A stretch of DNA of 64,000 bases from S5-327 sp965200975. Lineage in GTDB: Bacteria > Chloroflexota > Dehalococcoidia > Lucifugimonadales > Australimonadaceae. The notes below the pieces were generated by a model. The model was not told the DNA's origin, did no database searches, and saw nothing but the letters and a program-made list of their open reading frames with translations. The translations under genes and the position numbers were made by a program. Shown one piece after another: positions 51,199 to 59,605 of this stretch; positions within the stretch are counted from its first letter, which is position 1; every line of letters starts with the position of its first letter. Location of the stretch: NCBI GenBank assembly GCA_965200975.1, contig OZ241740.1:2170001-2234000 (forward strand), given 5' to 3'.

Positions 51199-51951
51199 TT
51201 ACGACGCCCGGCCCACCGCCTCGTCGATGCGGGCCATGAGCGCCGGATCCATCGGAGCAGCCGCCTCTGCGCGGATGCACTCGCGCAACTCGTCGCGGTT
51301 CTTCACCCCCAGCACAACCGTCGACACTCCCTCTATCGAGAGCGCGTACTGGTGCGCCAAAAACGCGGCGGACTTCCCGAATTCGGCGGCTATGGCGCGG
51401 AACGGCGCCGCGCGGGCGTAGTCGGCAAGCTCCGAGTGCCCGACGGGCAACGGACGGTCAATGGCGTCGGTCAGCGCGCCCGCCTGCACGGCGCGAATGC
51501 CCATCACCGCCGTGCCGGCGGCGTTTGCGGCGGCGATGATCTCGCGCGGGCGGGCGGGGCCGCCTCCTCGCAGCAACCCGCCGGGCGAGTCGAGCAAGTT
51601 CGCGATGCACTGAATGTAGTCGGGCCGGGGGCCGTCCGCCAGCAACGATACGAGCGCGTCGGCCTCGCCGATGCCGGTGAGGCCCCAGTAGCGCACCCGG
51701 CCCTCGGCGATGAGCCGATCGAACGCCGGCGCGATAGCCTCCGCCGCCAGGGCGACCGGCGTCAGCCTCTCGCCGCCCTCGCTCGCCAACGTAACTGCGT
51801 TGTGCACGAACATAATATCGACGTGGTCCACCCGCATACGTTCGAGGCTGCCGTTCAGACTCTCGGAGAGCAGGTCGTACACGCGCTCCGCCGACGTATC
51901 GCCGACCCGGCATTTGCTGTCGGGGAGAATTGCCGCAAGTCTCAGGCGCAT
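51199..51951 (-). pseudogene. Aldo-keto reductase, N-terminally truncated
   Basis: A 250-residue frame covering the C-terminal two thirds of an NADPH-dependent aldo-keto reductase: ESLNGSLERMRVDHVDIMFVHN with the conserved His, GRVRYWGLTGIGEADAL, FLAHQYALSIEGVSTVVLGVKNRDELREC and the C-terminal helix. The first ~75 residues, including the catalytic Asp, Tyr and Lys, are missing; a TGA stop lies directly upstream of the ATG in frame. A 26-residue hydrophobic peptide (starting at 52030, MGDKIGIGIGLLLAVM) lies just upstream in another frame. The gene looks like a decayed remnant. Confidence 0.75.
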
Positions 51952-52240
51952 TCAACCAGGCGAAGCCTGCAGCCGTGATGGCCATGACGGCCAGCAGTAG
52001 GCCTATGCCGATTCCGATTTTATCTCCCATGCCGAGTAGTGGAGCCGACCGCCGGCGGCGACGAGGGGCTACGCGCGCCTAAAGCACTTCGTAGGCCCAC
52101 ACCTCATACCAGATGTCGGGCTCGCCGTGCGGCATCGGCACGAACGGTTCGCTCCGTTCGGCGAGCTTCCACTTCCCCGCCTCTTCCAGCGCCGCCTGTT
52201 TGGTCTCGAACCCGCCCTCGGCGTAGTGGTCCGTACGCAT

Positions 52241-52349
52241 CGTGAACACCACCACGCCGCCCGGCTTGGTTACGCGCACCAGCTCGTCGAGCGATCGTGA
52301 ACACCACCACGCCGCCCGGCTTGGTTACGCGCACCAGCTCGTCGAGCGA
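52241..52349. repeat. Tandem duplication, 55-base period, inside the methyltransferase
   Basis: A 54-base segment is present at 52241-52294 and again, identically, at 52296-52349, a period of 55 bases. It encodes the DELVRVTKPGGVVVFT part of the methyltransferase. The period is not a multiple of three, so it shifts the frame. Confidence 0.95.
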
Positions 52350-52353
52350 GTCC

Positions 52354-52397
52354 CCGATCGTCAGCGTCCGGCGGCGCATGGCCGATCGTCAGCGTCC
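52354..52397. repeat. Tandem duplication, 28-base period, inside the methyltransferase
   Basis: A 16-base segment at 52354-52369 recurs at 52382-52397, a 28-base period. Together with the adjacent 55-base duplication it adds 83 bases (two more than a multiple of three), which accounts exactly for the break in reading frame. Confidence 0.92.
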
Positions 52398-52857
52398 CGA
52401 TCGTTCCCTCGAACTGGTCTGTCTCGAAGTTCAGGGGTTTGCCCAGCTCGCCGACGACGAGCTCCTCGTAGACGAACTTCTCGTTGGCGGCCATCAGCAT
52501 GCCCGGCGACAGGTCGAGCGCGGTGATGCGCTTGAAGCCGAGGTTCGCAAGCTCCTCGCCCACCATCCCGGTGCCGGCGCCGGCGTCGAGGACTTTCGCT
52601 TCCTTGTCCGCTACGTGCTTGGCTAGCATCTCGGCGCCAGCCTTCGGGCCGAGAAACCCCATAGCCTTCAAGTCCGCGTCGTACTCCGACGCCCAGTCGT
52701 TGTACTTGTCGGTCAGCTCTCCGTAGTCTCTGGACGCGTACACATTCTGAATCCGCTCCGTGCGGGCCTTGTCGCTCGTCATCCATACACCTCTCTAGCC
52801 TTTGGGTCGATTCGCCTCGATGCGCGCGGCGCTCTCCTGCGGCAGACCTGCCTCTCG

Positions 52858-54297
52858 CTAGGGCAGTCCGTACTCGCCCCAACGGGCCGCAACGCGCTCC
52901 ATCAGATGGCGGCCCACCTTGTTCACCGGCGGGAAATCCGCGTCTTTGAACTTCATCGTAGCGTCGATGCCGACTCCCCGCTTGGGAGGCGTGAAATCGA
53001 CCTCGCCGCGCAGCCTCGGCTCCACGGGGAACACCCTGCCGAGGATAACGTGGTCGTCCGGCTCCGCGGCGGAGACGACGCGCCACATCACCTCTTCCCA
53101 GTCGCGCACGTTGCAGTCGTCGTCGACGACGACGATCCAGCGCCACGCCTCCGTGTCCCAGATGGCCTCCATTATCTCGCGCGGCTCGTCCTTGCTCTGT
53201 ATATCGGCGGAGACGATGAGCATCCCCCGGCGCCCGACCTCAGGAAAGTACACTTCGCGGATGTTCGTCATACCGGTGCGCTGAATGAGCCGGGACTGCA
53301 TCGACCCCGACCGCAGCAGCTGGCGCGGATAGTCCTCCACGCGCTGGCATATCAAGCCGTAGGTGACCGGGTCTTTGCGATGAGTGATCGCCTTGACCTT
53401 GATGATGAACGCAGCCTTGTTCTCGCCGTAGAAGCCCGTCGACTCTCCGTGCGGGCCCTCCTCGGTGCGCTCGTGCGGCAAGACCTCGCCCTCGATCACC
53501 ACCTCCGCGTCGGCTGGAACGAGCAGGTCGCTCGTCTGGCACTTCACTAGTTTCGTGGACTCGCCCCGCCAGCCCCCTGCCGCCTCGTACTCCATCGACC
53601 CCTCCAGGTCGCCGGAGTTGGGCCGCACGGGGCTCCCCGCGGCAAGCGTAACGAGCGGGTCAGTCCCCATCACAATCGCAATCGGCGTGGGGCGCCCCTC
53701 CGCCTCGTTGCTCAGAATGTGGTCGCCGCCTCCCGGCCCCGTCGACGACTCCCGGCCCCGGACTCCGCCCGACAAGCTAAGCGTCTGCTTGTCCTTGATC
53801 ATCGCCCGGTACAATCCAATGTTGAGAATGCCCGTGACCGGGTCGCGCGTAACTACTCCCGCTGTCGTGGCAAGGTACGGGCCGCCGTCGAACTCGTGCC
53901 ATATCGGCGTTGGAATGAAGTCCAGGTCTACGTCGTCTCCCGTCACCACCACTTCCTGACAGGGGCCGTCGCTCACCTCGACGGAGGGGAGGCGGTGATC
54001 CATGCCGTCGACGACGCGGTCGTGTATCTTCTCCTCGTCCGGCTCCGTCCCGAACGCGAGCGCCACCTGCTCGATGGTGGAGAGCAGGTTCACGACGACC
54101 GGCTTGCGAGGATATCCCTTTACGTTGTCGAAGATGATCGCCGGGCCCTGACGCTCCAGCGAACGCGCAGCCACAGCGCCAAGCTCGTGCACCGGGTCGA
54201 CTTCCGCCTCGACGTGGCGGACGAGGCCTCTCTCGTCCAGCAGACGAATGAAATCGCGCATGTCGGTATAGGCAACTCGCTTCTGCTCCGTGGTCAT
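52858..54297 (-). CDS. UbiD family decarboxylase
   Basis: Prenylated-FMN-dependent (de)carboxylase family that acts on aromatic or conjugated acids. The 479 residues follow the family plan: an N-terminal alpha/beta domain (MRDFIRLLDERGLVRHV, GPAIIFDNVKGYP), a central cofactor-binding domain (ATTAGVVTRDP, NIGLYRAMIKDKQTL, VVIEGEVLPHERTEEGPHGESTGFYGEN) and a C-terminal domain with REVYFPEVGRRGMLIVSADIQS and DDDCNVRDWEEVMWRV. The catalytic acid region is conserved by eye, but the E-R-E residues were not numbered. UbiX, which makes the cofactor, is not in the window. Phthalate-, vanillate- or ubiquinone-type substrates are all possible. Confidence 0.9.
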   Translation of the reverse strand: MTTEQKRVAYTDMRDFIRLLDERGLVRHVEAEVDPVHELGAVAARSLERQGPAIIFDNVKGYPRKPVVVNLLSTIEQVALAFGTEPDEEKIHDRVVDGMDHRLPSVEVSDGPCQEVVVTGDDVDLDFIPTPIWHEFDGGPYLATTAGVVTRDPVTGILNIGLYRAMIKDKQTLSLSGGVRGRESSTGPGGGDHILSNEAEGRPTPIAIVMGTDPLVTLAAGSPVRPNSGDLEGSMEYEAAGGWRGESTKLVKCQTSDLLVPADAEVVIEGEVLPHERTEEGPHGESTGFYGENKAAFIIKVKAITHRKDPVTYGLICQRVEDYPRQLLRSGSMQSRLIQRTGMTNIREVYFPEVGRRGMLIVSADIQSKDEPREIMEAIWDTEAWRWIVVVDDDCNVRDWEEVMWRVVSAAEPDDHVILGRVFPVEPRLRGEVDFTPPKRGVGIDATMKFKDADFPPVNKVGRHLMERVAARWGEYGLP

Positions 54298-54439
54298 CGT
54301 TCACCCTGTATTGCCCGATTGCGTGCTCGCTGGCTGACGACCGCAGACTAGCCCCGCGCCGCAGGACGGTCAAACGGCGATCCCGACGCGCCAGGCGCGC
54401 CAGGGGATGCGGGGGAAGCGAATGCTCTCTCGATTCCGG

Positions 54440-55027
54440 CTAGCCTGCAGCCCGCCTGCGGCGCCACGGCTTCCAGTCAAGAGCCAGCCGGCGGCGGCCT
54501 CCGGCCATCTCACGCGCACGGAGACGACCAACACGAGAGCCGCCGCGTGAGCGGCGCCCGTCAGGCGACCAGGACTCCCATTCTTGCCAGCCGTCCCCTA
54601 TCAGGGGGCGCCGGACCGTCTCGAGGAACCTCCCGGCGATTACGTCGTCCACCAACCCGGTGAGCCGTTCGATCTCTTCCTCCGCCGACTCGTCGCACGC
54701 GTCGCAGCCGCAGCTCGGGAATAGGTCGTCGCGCCACCGCCCAAATCGGACGTGAACACCCGGAAAGGTCGAGAACGCCGCTGCAATAGGCGCAGCGTCA
54801 GGATCTCTGGGGGTTAGTCTGACGCTCGGGCCGGCAAGCTTCAGGCCTTTCTCCAGCTCCTCATCGAAACCGTACCCTTCCGTACGCTCGACTTCGAAGT
54901 CCCTCTCCAGCCGGACGATAATCTCCCGCATGGCCGTATGCAGCGAACGAAAGCGCTCGGGGTTGGTTACCCGGCTGTACGCCTCTGCAGGCGGCCCCGC
55001 AGGCCCCCATCGACTCCGGCCGGCCAC
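54440..55027 (-). CDS. DUF6226-like protein
   Basis: A 195-residue protein with YSRVTNPERFRSLHTAMREIIVRLERDFEVERTEG, VRLTPRDPDAAPIAAAFSTFPGVHVRFGRWRDDLFPSCGCDACDES. The cysteine-containing SCGCDACDE may bind a metal. This pattern fits, to my recollection, the DUF6226 family, of unknown function. The C-terminal tail is strongly basic (RRRLALDWKPWRRRRAAG). It lies between ubiD and the first Rieske gene without tight coupling. The assignment is from memory of the motif. Confidence 0.65.
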   Translation of the reverse strand: MAGRSRWGPAGPPAEAYSRVTNPERFRSLHTAMREIIVRLERDFEVERTEGYGFDEELEKGLKLAGPSVRLTPRDPDAAPIAAAFSTFPGVHVRFGRWRDDLFPSCGCDACDESAEEEIERLTGLVDDVIAGRFLETVRRPLIGDGWQEWESWSPDGRRSRGGSRVGRLRAREMAGGRRRLALDWKPWRRRRAAG

Positions 55028-55107
55028 CCGCTCTATCTCCTCTCCCTACCTGCGCTCATCGGGAGCGGCGTCGCGTCCTACCAGGCGCTCGCAGTATCTC
55101 GAGCGGG

Positions 55108-56349
55108 TCAGCGGGCGGCGGCCCCCGTCAGAAGGTCCATGTACCGCTCGACAGGGTTGTTGGGGCCGCGTCCGAACCGCGCCGTCCCCGTCCGGTAAGC
55201 GTTCAGGCCCGGATAATGCTCCATCGGGAGGTCGAGCCGCACGTTGCTCTCCGGATCGCGGAACGTGTTCATCGGGTCGCCCCCGTCCTCCACAACCTGT
55301 ATCTGCTCCTCGAGCATGCGCCGAAACAGAATGAGCCCCCGGTCGGTCTCCGCGAGCTTCTCGACGGAGCGGTCGGTGATCGCGCCCTGCGCGGGCCACG
55401 CGACGATGTCCTGCCCCAGCACGTACTCCGGATACTCCTCTATCGGCACGTCGAACGTCTCGATAGTCTCCTGCGGAGGCAGCATGACGCCGTCCGCCGG
55501 ATGGTATATCTGGTACGCGATGTGCCATGTGGTCGTGTCGTCCACCGGCACCCGTATCTGCAGCTCCTCCCGCCCCGGGCCGCCAATCAGCACGTAGTTC
55601 GGAAACACGAGCGGGTGGCCCTCCAGCCACGACGGCGCCGTCGCCTCGTCCTCCCCCTCGCGCAACCGGTACTTCTGAATGCCGATGGCGTTGCGCTCGA
55701 ACCCGAGCTTCACGTGATGCCGCAGGAAGTTCCCCACCTGCCGGAACGCGGCCTCGTCCGTGATGCCCTTCCGCTCCAGCGCGTACTGCCCGAACGCCCC
55801 ATGCATCCACTCGACATGCACCGTATCGACCGCGTTCTCCTGGCACTGCAGCCAGTTGCACGGAACGACCGTAGTCCCCGCCTGCCGGAAAACGTTGTCC
55901 TCCACAAAGATGTCCCACCGCGGCAACAGCGGCGCGGGCGCCGGGCCAATGTACGCCCAGATGAGCCCGCCAAGCTCCTGCGCCGGGTAGGCGGCGATCT
56001 TCACCCGCCCCGCAAAGTTGTGCTCCGGGTCTTCCGCCGGCTGCTCGATGCACTGCCCCGAAGCGTCGTACATCCAGCCGTGATACGGACACCGCAAGCC
56101 GGCCTCAGTAGGAATGCCGTGCCGCAGATCGACGCTCCGGTGCGCGCATCGCCGCTGCAACAGTCCAAGCCGCCCCTGACGGTCTCTGAACAGGGTGAGG
56201 TCTTCTCCCAGGAGCCGGACGGACCGCACCGGGTTTTCGGCAAGCTGCTGGTCGGTGGCGACGGGATGCCAGTAGCGCCGGAGAAGATCGCCGGCAGGCG
56301 TCCCCGGCCCAACCCGGGTGAGACGCTCGTTCTGCGCCTGTGAGAGCAT
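55108..56349 (-). CDS. Rieske non-heme iron oxygenase, alpha subunit (first copy)
   Basis: A 413-residue ring-hydroxylating or O-demethylating oxygenase. The Rieske cluster is bound by CAHR ... CPYHGW (residues 68, 70, 87, 90), and the mononuclear iron by DTVHVEWMHG (Asp-x2-His-x4-His) with the bridging Asp. MLSQAQNERLTRVGPGTPAGDLLRRYWHPV at the N-terminus is shared with the two other Rieske genes, so they are paralogs. It is closest to phthalate-dioxygenase-like single-component alpha subunits; electron-transfer partners are not in the window. The substrate is unknown. Confidence 0.92.
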   Translation of the reverse strand: MLSQAQNERLTRVGPGTPAGDLLRRYWHPVATDQQLAENPVRSVRLLGEDLTLFRDRQGRLGLLQRRCAHRSVDLRHGIPTEAGLRCPYHGWMYDASGQCIEQPAEDPEHNFAGRVKIAAYPAQELGGLIWAYIGPAPAPLLPRWDIFVEDNVFRQAGTTVVPCNWLQCQENAVDTVHVEWMHGAFGQYALERKGITDEAAFRQVGNFLRHHVKLGFERNAIGIQKYRLREGEDEATAPSWLEGHPLVFPNYVLIGGPGREELQIRVPVDDTTTWHIAYQIYHPADGVMLPPQETIETFDVPIEEYPEYVLGQDIVAWPAQGAITDRSVEKLAETDRGLILFRRMLEEQIQVVEDGGDPMNTFRDPESNVRLDLPMEHYPGLNAYRTGTARFGRGPNNPVERYMDLLTGAAAR

Positions 56350-56371
56350 GGCTCCTCCTGCGGCTCGCCGG

Positions 56372-57682
56372 CTATCCCTTGGCGGCGTTCGCGAAAATCT
56401 CTTCAGCCGTTCGGGCGATGGGGCCGTACTTGCCGGTAGGACTCCGCACTATCTTGCCGTTGTCGGGATCGCGCTCGCCCGACATCGCGACCGCCTGAAA
56501 GGCGCCGCCGTATCGGCGGCGGCCAGTCATGCGGCGCGCCCCTGCAGGACGGTGCTCGTCGAACGTGAACACTATCTCGTTCTGCTCCGCGTCGCGGAAC
56601 GTGTTCATCGGATCGCCGCCGTCCTCGACGACGCGCATCTGCTCCTGAAGGAGCTTGCGGTACAGGATGATGCCGACGTCCGATTGCCCCAGCTTCTCCT
56701 TCTCGCGCTGGGCGATGGCTCCCTGAGTGACCCACGCCATCGTGTCCTGCCCGATGACGAAGTTCACAACGCATCTGCCGTTTTCGTCCGCGTACGGAAC
56801 GTCGTAGGCGGGGATCTCTTCCTGCTCGTCGAGCGCGACGCCCTCCGGCGGCACGTAGACGTTGTAGAGAATGTGCCATGTGTGCGTGTCGTCGATAGGG
56901 ACGCGCATCTGAAAGCCCGTAGTGCCGCCCAGCCAATTCGGGAAGATGATGGGGTGCCCCACAGTCCACTCGGGGTCTTCCTCGGAAGTCCCCTCTACAA
57001 CGCGCTTCTTCACTATTCCGTTGTCGTACTGATCGAAACCGATGCGCTGATGCGCCTTGCGCGCTATCTCGAAACGGTCGGCGACGGCGCCCTCGGCCTC
57101 GAGAACGGCGCTCGTAAGGTAAACGTGCAGCCACTTCGTATGCACGGGGTCGAGCGAGTTCTCCATGCACTGCAGCCAGTTGCAAGGCAGCAAGGTAACG
57201 CCGATGTCGCGCAGCACGTTGTCCCACACCAGCAAGTCCCACCGGGGGAGCAGCGGAAACGGCGCAGGCCCCAGGTAGGCCCACACCAGACCGCCAAGCT
57301 CCTGCGCCGGATAGCCGGTCATGCGGACCTTCTCCTTGAAACGCCCGTCGGGATGCGCCGTCTCCTCGAATGGCTGCTCGACGCACTGGCCGGACTCGTC
57401 GAACATCCAGCCGTGGTACATACAGCGCAGACCGCGCTCTTCCGGAATTCCGTAGGAGAGGTCGACGCGCCGGTGCGCGCAATAGCGGTCGATCAGCCCT
57501 AGCGTCCCGCTCTTGTCGCGGTACAGAACCAGATCTTCACCGAGTATGCGGACAGGCAAGACGCGCCGCGCATTGAGCTCCGAGGTTACGGCGACAGGCT
57601 GCCAGTAACGGCGCATCAGCTCGCCCATAGGCGTACCCGGGCCCACGCGCGTCAGCCGCTCGTTCTCCTGCGTAGAGAGCAT
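56372..57682 (-). CDS. Rieske non-heme iron oxygenase, alpha subunit (second copy)
   Basis: A 436-residue paralog, with MLSTQENERLTRVGPGTPMGELMRRYWQPVAV, Rieske ligands CAHR ... CMYHGW and the catalytic iron site LDPVHTKWLH. The start ATG 57682 is preferred because it aligns with the paralogs, though the frame is open further. All metal ligands are intact. It lies 22 bases upstream, in transcription order, of the first copy, so the two are probably co-transcribed. Confidence 0.92.
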   Translation of the reverse strand: MLSTQENERLTRVGPGTPMGELMRRYWQPVAVTSELNARRVLPVRILGEDLVLYRDKSGTLGLIDRYCAHRRVDLSYGIPEERGLRCMYHGWMFDESGQCVEQPFEETAHPDGRFKEKVRMTGYPAQELGGLVWAYLGPAPFPLLPRWDLLVWDNVLRDIGVTLLPCNWLQCMENSLDPVHTKWLHVYLTSAVLEAEGAVADRFEIARKAHQRIGFDQYDNGIVKKRVVEGTSEEDPEWTVGHPIIFPNWLGGTTGFQMRVPIDDTHTWHILYNVYVPPEGVALDEQEEIPAYDVPYADENGRCVVNFVIGQDTMAWVTQGAIAQREKEKLGQSDVGIILYRKLLQEQMRVVEDGGDPMNTFRDAEQNEIVFTFDEHRPAGARRMTGRRRYGGAFQAVAMSGERDPDNGKIVRSPTGKYGPIARTAEEIFANAAKG

Positions 57683-57831
57683 CGCCCACCCCCTTATGCG
57701 TCCTCGCCGGGATTGTAGCACCGGCGCAAAGAAGCGCGTGGCGGGCTTCCGCTCCCCTGCGCCGGCATAGGGCAGGACTCGTACGGGCTCCGTGCTAAAC
57801 TCATTGCACTGGCGACTACGCGAGGCGAGCT

Positions 57832-58911
57832 ATGGACGCGACGGGCAATCTGCACCTCCCCGATCTCCACATAAGCGGCTTTCGGGGGATTGACAACCTG
57901 GACATCCCCCGACTGGGCCGCGTAACACTGCTCGTCGGCAAGAACGGCGTCGGGAAGACGACGGTGCTGGACGCTGTCCGGGTCTATGCCGAAAGAGGGC
58001 ACGTCTCCAGCCTCGCCGACGTGCTGCTGCGACACGACGAAACTGACCTCCTCGATGGAGTACAGACTCCTAATTGGAAGGCTCTCTTTACTGGGGAGAT
58101 GGAGGGAGGGGCTATACGACTTGGCCCGCAGTCGAAGTCTCTGACGATAGAACAGACCAATCTGAATGAAGAGCAGGACAACCAGATTCGCCTGCGATTT
58201 GGCGCCATGCGCCCGGGCCGAGCGGCGCTAGGAATTGAGCTCGAGGGCCACGCCCAAGTAGTCCCTCTGCACTCTATTACGGAAATAACAACCGGAACCA
58301 GCCTACTATTGGGAGAATTAACTTGGCGCGAAGGGCCTGCTGAGCATGCGCCTGCAAGATTTACGCCTCTCTCGCTGGGCCCCAATCCGCTCACAAACGC
58401 CCAGATAGCGGATCTCTGGGATCATGCCATCGCTGAAGGGAGAGAGGAATCTGCTCTCAATGCCTTGCGTATCATCTTCCCTGACGTGCAAGATGTTCTT
58501 ATGACTGGTGACCTCAGAACTCCTAGGGTTAAAGTCCCAGCAATGGCTGGCAGACCGCCATTGAAAAGGCTAGGAGAAGGCGCAGTGCGTCTTTTCGGTT
58601 TCGGCCTTGCTATTGCCAAAACTAAGGACGACTTTCTGCTTATCGATGAAGCTGAGAACGGGTTGCACCATTCTATCCAACCTGCTTTCTGGGGGATGAT
58701 GTCTGAGGCGGCAAAGGCTAACAATGTTCAGGTAATAGCTACAACGCACAGCTTTGACTGTGTGCGCGGCTTCGCGGAGGCAGCAGCTGACGATGAAGAC
58801 AGCAATGGAGTAGTGATCCGACTGACGAGGAGCAATGGGACGTTGAAGGCAGTCGAGTATTGTGGAAAGAATCTCAAAGTCGCTGCCGAGCAAGACTTAG
58901 AAGTTAGGTGA
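57832..58911 (+). CDS. AAA/ABC-type ATPase of an ATPase-Toprim pair (AAA_15/21-like)
   Basis: A 359-residue ATPase that resembles the OLD-family and PARIS (AriA) ATPases. The N-terminal HLPDLHISGFRGIDNLDIPRLGRVTLLVGKNGVGKTT carries the RecF/OLD-type strand and the Walker A motif (residues 36-44). The C-terminal half has LGEGAVRLFGFGLAIAKTKDDFLLIDEAENGLHHS (signature and Walker B) and VIATTHSFDCVRGF, the switch His. The Toprim gene begins 4 bases later. Base composition (about 50% GC in places) is clearly lower than the neighbours, which suggests recent acquisition. A regulatory ATPase that gates the Toprim partner is the likely role. Confidence 0.88.
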   Translation: MDATGNLHLPDLHISGFRGIDNLDIPRLGRVTLLVGKNGVGKTTVLDAVRVYAERGHVSSLADVLLRHDETDLLDGVQTPNWKALFTGEMEGGAIRLGPQSKSLTIEQTNLNEEQDNQIRLRFGAMRPGRAALGIELEGHAQVVPLHSITEITTGTSLLLGELTWREGPAEHAPARFTPLSLGPNPLTNAQIADLWDHAIAEGREESALNALRIIFPDVQDVLMTGDLRTPRVKVPAMAGRPPLKRLGEGAVRLFGFGLAIAKTKDDFLLIDEAENGLHHSIQPAFWGMMSEAAKANNVQVIATTHSFDCVRGFAEAAADDEDSNGVVIRLTRSNGTLKAVEYCGKNLKVAAEQDLEVR

Positions 58912-58915
58912 GTCA

Positions 58916-59527
58916 GTGCCGGAAGTAGAACCTGAACGGATCCTCTTTGTTGAAGGAGAGGACGATCAACACGTTGTGGAGCACCTTCGCAAGGTCAAGA
59001 GCCTTCCTGAATTTGCCGTCCGCTCGATGGGCGGCCACAATAAGCTTATCGACGCCATCGGTAACGCTCTCAGAGTTGATGGTCGTGAAGTCTTGGGAAT
59101 ATTGATGGACGCCGACGACAACGTCGATGATGCCTGGCGTTGTTTGGCAAACCGGTTCGCAGAAGAAGGCGTCACTATCCCTTCGCAATCTCAATACGAG
59201 GGAACGCTCCTTGACCATAACCATCTGCGTATCGGCATTTGGCTCATGCCCGACAATCGTTCTCCCGGCGAACTCGAAGACTTCTTCAAAACAATGATCC
59301 CACAAGACGATCCGGCATGGCTGTGCGCAGACGAGTACATTCAGTGCATCCCTGACTCGCAACGGGCGTTCAAAGAAGGCAAGCTGTTGCGCGCCAAGGT
59401 GCATGCCTGGCTAGCTACGCGAGAGGTTCCCGGGCGCATGGGCGCAGCCATCGGCGCAGGAAAGCTACAGACGGATGGCCCTCTGGCGCAAAAGTTCGCC
59501 AACTGGCTGCGAGGCCTGTTTGGGTAG
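58916..59527 (+). CDS. DUF3226-type Toprim protein, partner of the upstream ATPase
   Basis: A 203-residue protein with the Toprim-like motifs ILFVEGEDDQHVVEHL (Glu13) and GILMDADDNVDDAW (Asp65-x-Asp67), which bind metal in nucleases and primases. DUF3226 is a Toprim-related family often beside an AAA ATPase; I infer an anti-phage effector, comparable to AriB of PARIS or to OLD nucleases. GTG 58916 follows the ATPase stop by 4 bases. It shares the ATPase's atypical base composition. Confidence 0.82.
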   Translation: MPEVEPERILFVEGEDDQHVVEHLRKVKSLPEFAVRSMGGHNKLIDAIGNALRVDGREVLGILMDADDNVDDAWRCLANRFAEEGVTIPSQSQYEGTLLDHNHLRIGIWLMPDNRSPGELEDFFKTMIPQDDPAWLCADEYIQCIPDSQRAFKEGKLLRAKVHAWLATREVPGRMGAAIGAGKLQTDGPLAQKFANWLRGLFG

Positions 59528-59554
59528 CCCCCGGCAATCCGGCAAGAGTTCTCC

Positions 59555-59583
59555 AAGGGAGAAGATCGCTTCGCTTCTCCCTT
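59555..59583. terminator. Hairpin between the Toprim gene and the third Rieske gene
   Basis: A perfect 10-bp stem (59555-59564 with 59574-59583) with a nine-base loop separates two convergent genes. No U-tract follows on either strand, so it is only a candidate terminator. Confidence 0.45.
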
Positions 59584-59605
59584 AGAGAGAGCGGCCTGCT
59601 GCGCC

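Larger units (their letters stand above)
52079..52782 (-). pseudogene. SAM-dependent methyltransferase, broken by two tandem duplications
   Basis: The N-terminal part (from ATG 52782) reads NDWASEYDADLKAMGFLGPKAGAEMLAKHVADKEAKVLDAGAGTGMVGEELANLGF, a class I methyltransferase with the SAM motif DAGAGTG, to DQFEGTIGTLTIG. The frame then breaks. The C-terminal part reads RVTKPGGVVVFTMRTDHYAEGG ... WYEVWAYEVL, ending at 52079. Between them, two direct duplications of 55 and 28 bases are present. Removing one copy of each restores a single frame (TLTIGDSLDELVRVTKPGG), giving a 206-residue protein. So the intact gene must have had that sequence, and the duplication is recent or an assembly artefact. 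Confidence 0.88.

Noticed and set aside
57832..59527. Canonical PARIS system (AriA-AriB)
   Set aside because: The second protein resembles DUF3226, not DUF4435, so the name was used only as a comparison.
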